Assembly: GCA_902514865.1 (NCBI GenBank) | Contig: CABXSI010000003.1 | Coordinates: 1-42,099, forward strand | Direction: 5' to 3' | Length of the DNA stretch: 42,099 bases | DNA from: an uncultured SAR116 cluster alpha proteobacterium | GTDB taxonomy: Bacteria; Pseudomonadota; Alphaproteobacteria; Puniceispirillales; Marisalimonadaceae | Part shown: positions 18,543 to 26,522 of the stretch, one piece after another | Layout: every line of letters starts with the position of its first letter | Position numbering within the stretch: the first letter of the stretch is position 1 | Translations under genes and position numbers: made by a program | The notes under the pieces: model-generated | Told to the model about the DNA's origin: nothing | Database searches by the model: none | Seen by the model: only the letters and a program-made list of their open reading frames with translations

Positions 18543-19160
18543 TTAACTATTTCCTAATAATGTGCCTTTGGTGGAAGGTATATTATCTAAATTTTTTAAG
18601 TCAATACTAATAGCATTTCTCAAACTTATTGCTAAAGCTTTGAAACAAGACTCAATAATATGATGAGTGTTTTTACCATACAGATTTTCAATATGTATTG
18701 TAAACCCAGCAGCTTGCGAAAGTGATTGAAAAAACTCTCTAAATATTTCTGTTTCTATGTTTTTAATAGTTATGTTTGGTAGAAAAACGTTCCAAATAAG
18801 CCATGGACGTCCTGATATATCCAAACAACACCTAGTAAGACACTCATCCATTGGTAAATAATTAAAGCTGTAACGTCTTATGCCTCTTTTATCTCCCAAC
18901 GCGTCTTTGATTGCATTGCCTAGAGCCAAACCACAATCTTCCATGGTATGATGCGCATCTACTTTTAAATCACCAAAACAGCTTAGTTCAAGGTTAATTA
19001 AACTATGCTTAGATAATTGCTCTAGCATGTGATCAAAAAAAGGTAAACCAGTAGAAATTGAATTGTTTCCTGTTCCATCTAATTCTACTTTGACATTTAT
19101 TTTTGTTTCATTGGTATTTCTATTAATAATAGATATTCTTTTTTTATTAGATTTTTTCAT
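18543..19160 (-). CDS. hisB: Imidazoleglycerol-phosphate dehydratase
   Basis: This Mn-dependent enzyme dehydrates imidazole glycerol phosphate to imidazole acetol phosphate. Metal-binding His clusters are visible in VDAHHTMEDCGLALG and in KNTHHIIESCFKAL, with FFDHMLEQL in the N-terminal repeat. At 205 residues it is the monofunctional dehydratase and lacks the histidinol-phosphatase half found in E. coli HisB. It is the first his gene of the block, 15 bases downstream of the Smr gene. Confidence 0.97.
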   Translation of the reverse strand: MKKSNKKRISIINRNTNETKINVKVELDGTGNNSISTGLPFFDHMLEQLSKHSLINLELSCFGDLKVDAHHTMEDCGLALGNAIKDALGDKRGIRRYSFNYLPMDECLTRCCLDISGRPWLIWNVFLPNITIKNIETEIFREFFQSLSQAAGFTIHIENLYGKNTHHIIESCFKALAISLRNAISIDLKNLDNIPSTKGTLLGNS

Positions 19161-19175
19161 AAATTATCCAAAGAA

Positions 19176-19628
19176 TTATATTAATTGAGATTTATACTTA
19201 TTTTTAATTCTAACCAACAAAGCACCTGTACCACCAAGTTTACTTGGGGCCGTTTCGTAATTAATTAATAAATTCATATATACTTTATCGTTTAACCATA
19301 TAGGAACTTCTTTTCTCAAAGCACCTCTATTATTTTGGCCTTTACCAGTTATAATCAAAATATTTCTAATATTTTTTTCATAAGCATTGACTATATAATT
19401 ATGCAAAACTACTTTAGCTGTACGTAATCTATAACCGTGGAGATCTATAACTCCTTCAGGATTGTTATTTTTATCTTTTTTAAAAACTTTTAGCCGGGTT
19501 GCTGAAAAATTTTTTTTTTTAATATTTACTAGATTTTTTTTATTGTTTACGAAATTAATATTAAAACTATTAAAATTTGCAACATAGTTTTCCCAGATCT
19601 GCTTATCACTTTTTGAAATAGGAGACAT
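19176..19628 (-). CDS. Smr-domain protein
   Basis: The C-terminal ~85 residues form a Smr (small MutS-related) domain: GVIDLHGYRLRTAKVVLHNY, LIITGKGQNNRGALRKEVP and WLN, with the DLHG and TGKG motifs associated with nuclease or nucleic-acid binding activity in the family. The N-terminal ~60 residues are polar and Asn/Lys-rich. Length 150. In other alphaproteobacteria a Smr gene sits near Tim44-like and mltA genes, and here Tim44-like is directly upstream (4-base gap) while mltA is absent. The specific substrate is unknown. Confidence 0.88.
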   Translation of the reverse strand: MSPISKSDKQIWENYVANFNSFNINFVNNKKNLVNIKKKNFSATRLKVFKKDKNNNPEGVIDLHGYRLRTAKVVLHNYIVNAYEKNIRNILIITGKGQNNRGALRKEVPIWLNDKVYMNLLINYETAPSKLGGTGALLVRIKNKYKSQLI

Positions 19629-19632
19629 TATT

Positions 19633-20262
19633 TTACAAACTTTTTGTTTCTATTAAAGTCCAATTAGGATTTTGATCATTTATTTTTTTTTCAAAAATCC
19701 ATTCGTCTTTTACAAGAATTTCTTTATTTATATCACCATCAATAATTTTTTCGTGTTTATCCATTAACGCTGTAATTTGTAATGTTTCAAAAAAAACGTT
19801 AATCTTAATTGAAGATTTAGTAACTACTGATGATACAATTTTGTTTTTTTCAATAGATTTCAAGTCAATTATTAATGTTTCATTCTCCTTATTTCTGTCA
19901 TCAATAGCTCCTTTAAAACTTTTTAAAACTGACGGTTTTATAAAATTTTTCACATTGTCTAAATTGCCACTAACAAAACTTTTAAGAACCATCTCAAAAA
20001 AAGTTTTTGAACCATCTAAAAAATTAACTGTGTCAAAATTAGAGTCTACTTTCTTAATTTTATCAATTTCTTCATTAGCTAGATCATCATTATTAGATTT
20101 TAATGATATTACGTTTGAATATTGTTTAGATTGTTTTTTTTCGTTTAAACCACTTTCTTCGAAGTCAGTCTTTGTACCTAAAATATTTTTCAATCTAAAA
20201 ATTAAAAAAATTGCTATAACTCCAAAAATTAATATATCTATATATGGAAACCCATTCTGCAT
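19633..20262 (-). CDS. Tim44/TimA-like membrane-associated protein
   Basis: An N-terminal membrane segment (YIDILIFGVIAIFLIFRL, about residues 6-24) is followed by a charged linker and a Tim44-like domain (TFFEMVLKSFVSGNLDNVKNF, later LITALMDKHE-type strands and a final WTLIETKSL). This is the standard shape of alphaproteobacterial Tim44-domain proteins, relatives of the mitochondrial import motor subunit; TimA in Caulobacter is membrane bound with an unclear role. Length 209. It diverges from secB across 125 bp, the usual alphaproteobacterial pairing. Confidence 0.85.
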   Translation of the reverse strand: MQNGFPYIDILIFGVIAIFLIFRLKNILGTKTDFEESGLNEKKQSKQYSNVISLKSNNDDLANEEIDKIKKVDSNFDTVNFLDGSKTFFEMVLKSFVSGNLDNVKNFIKPSVLKSFKGAIDDRNKENETLIIDLKSIEKNKIVSSVVTKSSIKINVFFETLQITALMDKHEKIIDGDINKEILVKDEWIFEKKINDQNPNWTLIETKSL

Positions 20263-20387
20263 GTTTGTAACACCGTTTGTTATAATTGATAATTCTTGAT
20301 ATTATCATATACAAAAAATTAAAAATTAATATTTATTAATATTCATTTTTTTAATATTAATTAAAAATTAATAATTTAGGACTTTTA

Positions 20388-20816
20388 ATGAATAATGTAA
20401 ACGAAAATGAGATATCTAGTATAGAAATAATTAAGCATTACATAAAAGATTTATCGTTCGAAAACCCCCAGTCTATACAAGAAAATAATTTAGAAAATAA
20501 TAAAAATAGTAATATTTCTCAAAATATGAGCTTTGTTCAAACATCATTCGAGAACAACTTTTTCAGTGTTGTTGTGAAATATTCTTGTGAATGCTCTTCT
20601 AAAAAAAGTGGAAATAAACTTTTAGTTTTAGAATTAGATTATTTTGGATTTTTTAAGATTTTGAATAATAAAACATATAACCAAGCTGATTTAACAAAGG
20701 CAGGAGCAAAATTGATATTACCATTTGTGAGGTCAATAATTGAGGATATTACTAATAAAGGAGGAAGTATAAAAATAACTTTAGAAGACGTTGATTTTAA
20801 TTTAGTTAAAAACTAA
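20388..20816 (+). CDS. secB: Protein-export chaperone SecB
   Basis: SecB keeps exported precursors unfolded and passes them to SecA. Family features are IIKHYIKDLSFENPQS at the N-terminus, LLVLELDYFGFFKI in the middle and LPFVRSIIEDITNKGGSIKI near the C-terminus. At 142 residues it is a little shorter than the usual 150-160. It is the only plus-strand gene in the 15-22 kb block, diverging from the Tim44-like gene and converging with dnaQ (4-base overlap). Confidence 0.9.
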   Translation: MNNVNENEISSIEIIKHYIKDLSFENPQSIQENNLENNKNSNISQNMSFVQTSFENNFFSVVVKYSCECSSKKSGNKLLVLELDYFGFFKILNNKTYNQADLTKAGAKLILPFVRSIIEDITNKGGSIKITLEDVDFNLVKN

Positions 20817-21523
20817 TTTTTTATCTTTTCCCAGATGCTATTAGGTATTTCTTCAATAATTTTTTTATGTAATTCATAATCAGAAATATCTAAATATGTA
20901 TTCTTAAAAGCTCTTCTTTCCTTTTTCTGATATAAACTTTTAATGTTAGTCGGTGATATTTCTTGATTTAAATCTGGATACATAGATTCCGAATTAAATT
21001 CTAATTTTGTTTGCCTTCCTCCTATCAATTCTAAATATACATAAGCCAATAGTTTCGCATCTTTAAGTGCACCATGGACCTCACGATCAGATATATCTAT
21101 ATCAAATTTTCTACACAAGGAGTCTAAACTTACTGATTGACCAAGGAAATGTTTTTTAGCTAACAATAATGAGTCAATAATTAGATTTTCATTTAGCCTT
21201 TCTTTTTCACACTTCCTCAACTCTGAGTTAATAAATCCTACATCAAAGGGTGCGTTGTGTATTATGATATTACTATCTGAGACAAAATCAATGAATTGGT
21301 CTGCAATATCAATAAATTTAGGCTTGTCCTTTAAAAATTCTGTAGTTAGTCCATGAATCTGTAACGCTTTAGGATTTGACTCCTTTTCTGGATTTAAGTA
21401 AAAATGGAAATAAGAACCTGTTTGAACATGATTCTCTAACTCTACCATACCAATTTCAACTATTCTGTCCCCGTTGTTGACATCTAGTCCTGTTGTTTCA
21501 GTATCTAAGACAATTTCTCTCAC
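20813..21523 (-). CDS. dnaQ: DNA polymerase III epsilon subunit (proofreading exonuclease)
   Basis: DnaQ is the 3'-5' proofreading subunit of the replicative polymerase. All exonuclease motifs are present: ExoI LDTETTGLD (DxE), ExoII IIHNAPFDVGFIN, and ExoIII REVHGALKDAKLLA (HxxxxxD, DEDDh type). The 236-residue length includes a short C-terminal tail for polymerase binding. The start is GTG 21523, and it overlaps the coaE stop by 4 bases, so the pair is translationally coupled. Confidence 0.97.
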   Translation of the reverse strand: MREIVLDTETTGLDVNNGDRIVEIGMVELENHVQTGSYFHFYLNPEKESNPKALQIHGLTTEFLKDKPKFIDIADQFIDFVSDSNIIIHNAPFDVGFINSELRKCEKERLNENLIIDSLLLAKKHFLGQSVSLDSLCRKFDIDISDREVHGALKDAKLLAYVYLELIGGRQTKLEFNSESMYPDLNQEISPTNIKSLYQKKERRAFKNTYLDISDYELHKKIIEEIPNSIWEKIKN

Positions 21524-22134
21524 AACTTTAAAACTTTCTTTTTAAAGATTATAATTATTAAATAAACAGTGATTATAATTAGACTAATAGACTTTCCATA
21601 AGAGGTGGTAACTAAATATGGGCTTTTATCTTTTTTCCTTTGATCATCCCATTGAGCCTTTTTTATAAGATTTAGTTTTTTTTGATTCATACCTGGTCTT
21701 GCTAATACTCTCCTTTTCTGCGTTTCTGCGTTTGCATATACCAAAAATATATCGTCACAAATCTTATCAGTTCCTGTTTCATATAATAAGGGAACATCAA
21801 GTGCTACTATAGCTGATTTTCCTACGCTTTTTATAAATCCACTCCTTCTTTCTTCAATTTGCGGGTGTATGATACCTTCCAAAATACTCCTATATTTCTT
21901 ATTACTAAAGATTTTTTTACCTAATAAATTTTTATCTATTTTTTTGTCGCTTTTTTCAATTAAAACAACCTCAGGCCATAAGTCATATATTTGTTTTTTT
22001 ACTGCATCATTATATTCTAATATATCTTTAACTTCTGCATCTGAGTCAAAAACGGGTATCTTAAATTTCTTTAACATACTAGCAATAGTGGACTTACCCA
22101 TTCCTATAGAGCCTGTAATACCAATAATTATCAT
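21520..22134 (-). CDS. coaE: Dephospho-CoA kinase
   Basis: CoaE phosphorylates the 3'-OH of dephospho-CoA, the last step of coenzyme A synthesis. The P-loop is GSIGMGKST at the N-terminus, followed by VFDSDAEVK (substrate-site acidic residues) and VALDVPLLYETG. Near the C-terminus RVLARPGM matches the lid region. The last ~25 residues (ISLIIITVYLIIIIFKKK) are unusually Ile-rich but align in position with the family's final strand and helix. Length 204. It is the first minus-strand gene left of the proposed origin and overlaps dnaQ by 4 bases. The stop is TGA. Confidence 0.95.
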   Translation of the reverse strand: MIIIGITGSIGMGKSTIASMLKKFKIPVFDSDAEVKDILEYNDAVKKQIYDLWPEVVLIEKSDKKIDKNLLGKKIFSNKKYRSILEGIIHPQIEERRSGFIKSVGKSAIVALDVPLLYETGTDKICDDIFLVYANAETQKRRVLARPGMNQKKLNLIKKAQWDDQRKKDKSPYLVTTSYGKSISLIIITVYLIIIIFKKKVLKL

Positions 22135-22323
22135 TAATGTTCAATTTTGCCTGTAAATAAACTGTTGATAAATACAACCTATTTGATAATAAATTAATCT
22201 ATATAAACAGAGTATGCATTTATTATTGTTTTAACAACATCTGAGTAAAATGGAAAAAAAAAATTATAAATTGTTAATAAATCGAATTTTTATTATATTT
22301 AAACTAGTTATATTTTAATAACT

Positions 22324-22332
22324 TGTGGATAA
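22324..22332 (-). promoter_or_regulatory. DnaA box (perfect)
   Basis: TGTGGATAA is the exact reverse complement of the consensus TTATCCACA. With its partner at 22349-22357 it forms a 10-bp perfect inverted repeat (TTGTGGATAA / TTATCCACAA) with 16 bases between the arms. Confidence 0.8.
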
Positions 22333-22348
22333 TATTTTGACAATTTTC

Positions 22349-22357
22349 TTATCCACA
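22349..22357 (+). promoter_or_regulatory. DnaA box (perfect)
   Basis: TTATCCACA is an exact match to the DnaA consensus. Its centre is 25 bp from that of the inverted copy at 22324-22332, about 50 bp upstream of hemE. The pair could also let DnaA influence hemE transcription. Confidence 0.8.
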
Positions 22358-22407
22358 ATAATTAAACACTACTACAACTAAAATTACTTCTGAAAAGTTA
22401 AGTTACT

Positions 22408-23433
22408 ATGAACGATGTACTGAGTAAATTCTTTAAACATGAGTATTCTAGCACACCAATTTGGTTTTTAAGACAAGCAGGTAGACACATTCCAGAGTAC
22501 TTTGAAATACGCAACAAAGCGGATAATTTTATAGACTTCTGTTTAAACACAAAATTGATTGTTGAAAGCACAAAGCTACCGTTAAAATATTACGATTTAG
22601 ACGCTGCAATTGTGTTTTCAGATATATTGATGATCCCATGGGCAATGAACAGAAAAGTAGATTTTATTAAGGGTGTTGGTCCAAAATTACAACCTATGGT
22701 TCCTGATGAAACAAAAATTTTGAAAAATATGAATATTTTTCAGAAGCTTGAACCTTTAGAAATGTCAATATCTATCTTAAGAAATGAATTACCTCAATCT
22801 ACAAGTTTAATAGGTTTTGCTGGTGCACCATGGACACTAGCTTGTTATATGATTGAAGGTCAGAGTAGTAAAGATTTTATAAATACCAGAAAAGCTCTAT
22901 GGAATTCAAATAAATGGTTTATGGAATTAATTGATACATTATCTATTTATGTTGCAGAAAAACTTGAAATGCAAGCCAACGCAGGTGCAGATGTTTTAAT
23001 GTTATTTGACTCTTGGTCTCATATGATACCTAATAATTTTTTTAAGGAGTGTGCTATTAATCCCACTGCTAAAATTATTAGTATTTTAAAATCGAAAAAC
23101 ATCACAAAACCAATAATTGGTTTTCCTTTTAAGGCAGGTTCGTCTCTAGTAGATTATTCGTATGAAAGCAATGTTGATTGTATAGCATTGGATTGGACTG
23201 TAAATTTAAATTGGATAAATAAAAATTTAAACCCTTCAGTAGCTATCCAGGGAAACCTCGATCCAGCTTCACTTATTCCATTTAATAGTTATCATTTAGA
23301 TAATATTGTTCTTTCTATTTTAAACGTTATGAAAGATAATAGATTTATCTTTAGTGTTGGTCATGGATTAACTCCGGATTGTAAAATTAAAAATGTCAGA
23401 AAAGTTATTGATATTGTTAGAAACTATAAATGA
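22408..23433 (+). CDS. hemE: Uroporphyrinogen decarboxylase
   Basis: HemE removes four carboxyl groups from uroporphyrinogen III to give coproporphyrinogen III in heme synthesis. The N-terminal signature reads PIWFLRQAGRHIPEY. The usual RQAGRY has His in place of Tyr here. The second signature region is IGFAGAPWTLACYMIEG, and the end has FSVGHGLTPD. Length 341 is normal. It is the first gene to the right of the proposed origin. The stop is TGA, and the hemJ remnant follows within 9 bases. Confidence 0.96.
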   Translation: MNDVLSKFFKHEYSSTPIWFLRQAGRHIPEYFEIRNKADNFIDFCLNTKLIVESTKLPLKYYDLDAAIVFSDILMIPWAMNRKVDFIKGVGPKLQPMVPDETKILKNMNIFQKLEPLEMSISILRNELPQSTSLIGFAGAPWTLACYMIEGQSSKDFINTRKALWNSNKWFMELIDTLSIYVAEKLEMQANAGADVLMLFDSWSHMIPNNFFKECAINPTAKIISILKSKNITKPIIGFPFKAGSSLVDYSYESNVDCIALDWTVNLNWINKNLNPSVAIQGNLDPASLIPFNSYHLDNIVLSILNVMKDNRFIFSVGHGLTPDCKIKNVRKVIDIVRNYK

Positions 23434-23442
23434 AAAAAATAA

Positions 23443-23882
23443 TTGTATTATGATATAATAAAATCTATACACCTTGTGGCTGTTATATCTTGAATGGTTG
23501 GTTTGTTATATTTACCTAGGCTTTTCGTGTATCACAATGATAATGAATATTCTAGTCATATAGATATTACTTTTCTTTTAATGGAGTATCGTTTATTAAA
23601 ATATATAATGAAACCTGCTTTAATAGCCACTTACGCCTTTGGTTTTATTTTAATTTATGAAAATAATTATCTCTTACACGAAAATTATTTTTTACTGAAG
23701 TTATTATTAATTTTATTCTTACTCTGTTTCATATTTATTTATCTATTCTTTACAAAGACTTTAAAAAAGGCTATAAATGTAAAAGAACTAAGTTTTACAG
23801 AATAATTAACGAAATACCAACTATATTAATGATTGCAATTATTATACTAGTTATAGTTAGGCCTAATCTACAAAGTACTTAG
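23443..23882 (+). pseudogene. hemJ: hemJ (protoporphyrinogen oxidase) with in-frame UGA and -1 frameshift
   Basis: HemJ is a four-helix membrane protein oxidising protoporphyrinogen IX in heme synthesis. The track ORF 23494-23805 is only its middle. Upstream in the same frame, from a TTG at 23443, the translation is IHLVAVIS*MVGLLYLPRLF, where family members have Trp at the stop (TGA 23491-23493). Downstream the frame ends at 23805, but the -1 frame gives KFYRIINEIPTILMIAII...VRP, the family C-terminus, ending TAG 23880-23882. The frames join at A AAA AAG (23763-23769). Joined length would be 146 residues, normal for HemJ. The conserved YHG-type His of the penultimate helix also seems lost (LLCFIF). 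The simplest reading is a decaying gene; sequence error or recoding are alternatives. Confidence 0.8.
23763..23769 (+). other. A AAA AAG heptamer at the hemJ frame switch
   Basis: The heptamer is in the correct 0-frame phase (TTA AAA AAG). A -1 slip here continues as GGC TAT AAA TGT..., which is exactly the frame encoding the conserved HemJ C-terminus. A AAA AAG is the slippery sequence used in E. coli dnaX. It is equally a 6-A homopolymer where a natural or technical one-base deletion would be expected. Confidence 0.5.
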
Positions 23883-23905
23883 CAACCCCCCTTTACGAGA
23901 ATTTA

Positions 23906-25165
23906 ATGCACTTAAAAGAATTAAAAGCTAAAAATCCTTCTGATTTGTTAATCTATGCAGAAAGCCTAGACATTGAAAACGCTAGTACTTTAAGAAAACA
24001 AGATATGATGTTTGCTTGTCTAAAAAAGTTAGCGTCAAATGATATTGGAATTTATGGTGACGGTGTATTAGAGGTTTTATCTGATGGATTTGGTTTTTTA
24101 AGATCCCCAGAATCCAATTATTTAGCTGGTCCTGATGATATTTATATATCGCCCAGTCAAGTTAGAAAGTTTGGATTAAGAACTGGAGACACTGTAGAAG
24201 GCCAAATTAGAGCTCCAAAGGATGGAGAAAGATATTTTGCCTTATTGAAAGTTGAAACTATAAACTTTGAATCACCAGAAGCAGTGAGGCATCGGATTAA
24301 CTTTGACAATTTAACACCTCTTTATCCTCAACAAAAAATTAATTTCGAAACTGAGTTTGATCCCAACAATAAGGACATAACAACTAGAGTAGTTGAGATG
24401 GTTGCCCCGATGGGTAAAGGTCAACGTGGTCTCATTGTTGCGCCTCCCAGAACTGGAAAAACAATGATGCTTCAATCAGTAGCACAAGCAATATCAAAAA
24501 ATCATCCAGAAATTTATTTAATTGTACTATTAATCGATGAAAGACCAGAGGAAGTTACAGATATGCAAAGGTCAGTCAATGGTGAAGTTATAAGTTCTAC
24601 ATTTGACGAACCAGCATCAAGACATGTTCAAGTAACAGATATGGTAATTGAAAAAGCAAAAAGATTAGTTGAACATAAACGCGATGTAGTGATTTTATTA
24701 GACTCAATTACAAGACTTGCTAGGGCTTACAATACAGTGATCCCTTCAAGTGGTAAAGTCTTAACAGGAGGCGTGGACGCTAACGCTCTGCAAAGGCCTA
24801 AGCGTTTTTTTGGCGCTGCTAGAAACATTGAAGATGGAGGTTCTCTTACAATTATTGCGACGGCATTAGTAGAAACTGGTTCTAGAATGGATGAAGTGAT
24901 TTTTGAAGAATTTAAGGGAACTGGAAATAGTGAAGTTATTCTTGACAGAAAACTTTCTGACAAACGGACTTTTCCTGCAATTGATGTTACAAAATCTGGG
25001 ACTAGGAAAGAGGAGTTGCTTGTAGAAAAAGACACTTTGTCTAGAATGTGGGTGCTAAGAAGGATTTTAATGCAAATGGGGCCAGTGGAAGCAATGGATT
25101 TTTTATCAGATAAATTAAAGCAGAGCAAATCTAATGAAGATTTTTTTCGAGCAATGAATAAATAA
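23906..25165 (+). CDS. rho: Transcription termination factor Rho
   Basis: Rho is the hexameric RNA helicase that ends untranslated transcripts. The N-terminal Rho domain starts [15 protein letters not shown], the cold-shock-like RNA-binding domain includes [20 protein letters not shown], and the ATPase has Walker [27 protein letters not shown], Walker [17 protein letters not shown] and the Q/R-loop region [20 protein letters not shown]. Length 419 is typical. It starts 23 bases after the hemJ remnant; the hemE-hemJ-rho order is standard in alphaproteobacteria. Confidence 0.98.
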   Translation: MHLKELKAKNPSDLLIYAESLDIENASTLRKQDMMFACLKKLASNDIGIYGDGVLEVLSDGFGFLRSPESNYLAGPDDIYISPSQVRKFGLRTGDTVEGQIRAPKDGERYFALLKVETINFESPEAVRHRINFDNLTPLYPQQKINFETEFDPNNKDITTRVVEMVAPMGKGQRGLIVAPPRTGKTMMLQSVAQAISKNHPEIYLIVLLIDERPEEVTDMQRSVNGEVISSTFDEPASRHVQVTDMVIEKAKRLVEHKRDVVILLDSITRLARAYNTVIPSSGKVLTGGVDANALQRPKRFFGAARNIEDGGSLTIIATALVETGSRMDEVIFEEFKGTGNSEVILDRKLSDKRTFPAIDVTKSGTRKEELLVEKDTLSRMWVLRRILMQMGPVEAMDFLSDKLKQSKSNEDFFRAMNK

Positions 25166-25171
25166 GTAAAA

Positions 25172-25187
25172 TGTTTCACGTGAAACA
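25172..25187 (+). other. parS centromere site 1
   Basis: TGTTTCACGTGAAACA is a perfect 16-bp palindrome identical to the ParB-binding consensus. It lies in the 45-bp gap between rho and mnmE, about 2.8 kb from the DnaA boxes and about 4.6 kb before parB. ParB would load here and spread as a CTP-bound clamp. Confidence 0.92.
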
Positions 25188-25210
25188 GGAAAGAATAAAG
25201 TTTAAATAAA

Positions 25211-26509
25211 TTGGACACTATTTTTTCATCCGCCACTAATGCTCAAAAAAGTGCAATTAAAATAATAAGAATTTCTGGAAAAGACGTTTCAAAAATACCA
25301 AAAATATTTTCCTTTAAACCCCCAAAACCAAGAGTTGCGTCATTGAGAAGGCTTTATGACTTAAATAATAATATGATTGATGATGCCGTTGTAATTTTTT
25401 TTCCTGGACCATCATCTGTTACTGGAGAAGATGTTTTTGAAATTCACACGCATGGAAGTCTTATTATTGAAAAAAAAATATATGACTGTTTAGCAAACAC
25501 AAGTAGATTTAGGATTGCAAATAGGGGTGAATTCACAAAAAGAGCTTTTTTAAACGGTAAGATTGATTTAACACAAGCAGAGGGAATAAACGACTTAATA
25601 AATGCCGAAACAGAAAACCAATTCAAATTATCCATTTCACATTATGAGGGCGCATTATATGACAAATTAATATTATGGAGAAGTGATGTCATATTTTTAC
25701 TTTCAAAACTTGAAGCCATGATCGACTTTTCAGATGAAGAGCTTCCTCAAGAAATTGAAGCCTTGTTTAAAAAAAAGCTTTCATATTTAATCAAAGAAAT
25801 GAGAAATTCTATTAAATCTAGCAATTATGGTGAGAGAATTAGAAATGGTTTTGTTGTTACTATTTTAGGCAAACCCAATGTTGGTAAAAGTTCTTTGATC
25901 AACTATTTATCAAATAAAAAAATTGCAATTGTAACAGAAGAAGCGGGAACAACACGAGACGTCCTAGAAGTATTGTTAGATTTTGATGGTTTTCCTGTTA
26001 TATTAAATGATACTGCAGGGTTAAGAAAAACAAACTCAAATGTTGAAAAAATTGGAATTAGTAGAGCATTAAGAAAAGCAGAGGCGTCAGATATAATTTT
26101 AATTTTGTCAGATTGTGGAGATTTTTCTGTTCCAGAATTGAAACGTGGAGCAAAAAAAATATTAGTTCATACCAAATCAGATTTAAAACAAAATTACGAG
26201 GATGATTCGCCTAGAATTTCTGTAAAAAAACATAAAGGAATAAAAGAATTAATTAAAATCATTGTAGATCATTTAAAAATATTAGAACCCAAAGACAGTG
26301 TTTTATTAACTAGAAAAAGACACGTTCAGGGTATAAAAAAAGCTGTTTCTGCGTTAAAACAAATTTCAATTTTAAACTTGTCTAACGATCCAGAGCTTGC
26401 TGCAGAAGATTTAAGAGTTGCCGCTACAGAAATTGGAAATATAACTAATATTATTGACGTTGAAGAGATTTTAGATGATATATTTAATAATTTTTGTATT
26501 GGCAAATGA
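25211..26509 (+). CDS. mnmE: tRNA modification GTPase MnmE
   Basis: With MnmG, MnmE makes the cmnm5 (or nm5) modification of the wobble uridine 34 in several tRNAs. Domains: N-terminal folate-binding domain (DTIFSSATNAQKSAIKIIRI, then FTKRAFLNGKIDLTQAEG), a helical domain, the inserted G domain (G1 GKPNVGKSS near residue 222, G3 DTAG, G4 TKSD), and the C-terminal CIGK motif with the conserved Cys. The start is TTG 25211, chosen because DTIFSSAT matches the family N-terminus; the ribosome binding site is weak. Length 432. The stop is TGA, and mnmG follows after 13 bases. Confidence 0.96.
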   Translation: MDTIFSSATNAQKSAIKIIRISGKDVSKIPKIFSFKPPKPRVASLRRLYDLNNNMIDDAVVIFFPGPSSVTGEDVFEIHTHGSLIIEKKIYDCLANTSRFRIANRGEFTKRAFLNGKIDLTQAEGINDLINAETENQFKLSISHYEGALYDKLILWRSDVIFLLSKLEAMIDFSDEELPQEIEALFKKKLSYLIKEMRNSIKSSNYGERIRNGFVVTILGKPNVGKSSLINYLSNKKIAIVTEEAGTTRDVLEVLLDFDGFPVILNDTAGLRKTNSNVEKIGISRALRKAEASDIILILSDCGDFSVPELKRGAKKILVHTKSDLKQNYEDDSPRISVKKHKGIKELIKIIVDHLKILEPKDSVLLTRKRHVQGIKKAVSALKQISILNLSNDPELAAEDLRVAATEIGNITNIIDVEEILDDIFNNFCIGK

Positions 26510-26522
26510 ATTTAGGTAACTT

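Larger units (their letters stand above)
22135..22407 (+). other. Probable chromosome replication origin (oriC)
   Basis: This 273-bp gene-free gap between divergent coaE and hemE is extremely AT-rich. It contains two perfect DnaA boxes in inverted orientation (22324-22332 and 22349-22357). A one-mismatch box, TGTTGATAA, lies at 22163-22171 and a two-mismatch box at 22272-22280. An A/T-only-like stretch around 22250-22320 could be the unwinding element. Genes on the left run mostly minus and on the right plus, i.e. away from this point. Origins next to hemE are established for Caulobacter and Rickettsia, and parS sites and parAB lie 3-8 kb away. No tRNA or ORF is seen inside. Confidence 0.75.

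Noticed and set aside
19841-20299. 152-aa plus-strand ORF
   Set aside because: Antisense shadow of the Tim44-like gene.
20263-20387. Repeated ATTAAAAATTAAT-like tracts between the Tim44-like gene and secB, as an origin or CtrA sites
   Set aside because: Simple AT-rich repetition; no DnaA box and no clean TTAA-N7-TTAA arrangement could be supported.
23491-23493. Genetic code 4 (UGA = Trp) for the organism
   Set aside because: UGA ends rdgB, the DolP-like gene, coaE, hemE and mnmE at correct family lengths, and all other genes use TGG for Trp.
23494-23805. A free-standing 103-aa small membrane protein
   Set aside because: Both flanks continue the HemJ family pattern (upstream in frame past TGA, downstream in the -1 frame), so this is the middle of hemJ and not a new gene.
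24727-25236. 169-aa minus-strand ORF
   Set aside because: Antisense shadow of rho and the start of mnmE, with no motif or ribosome site.
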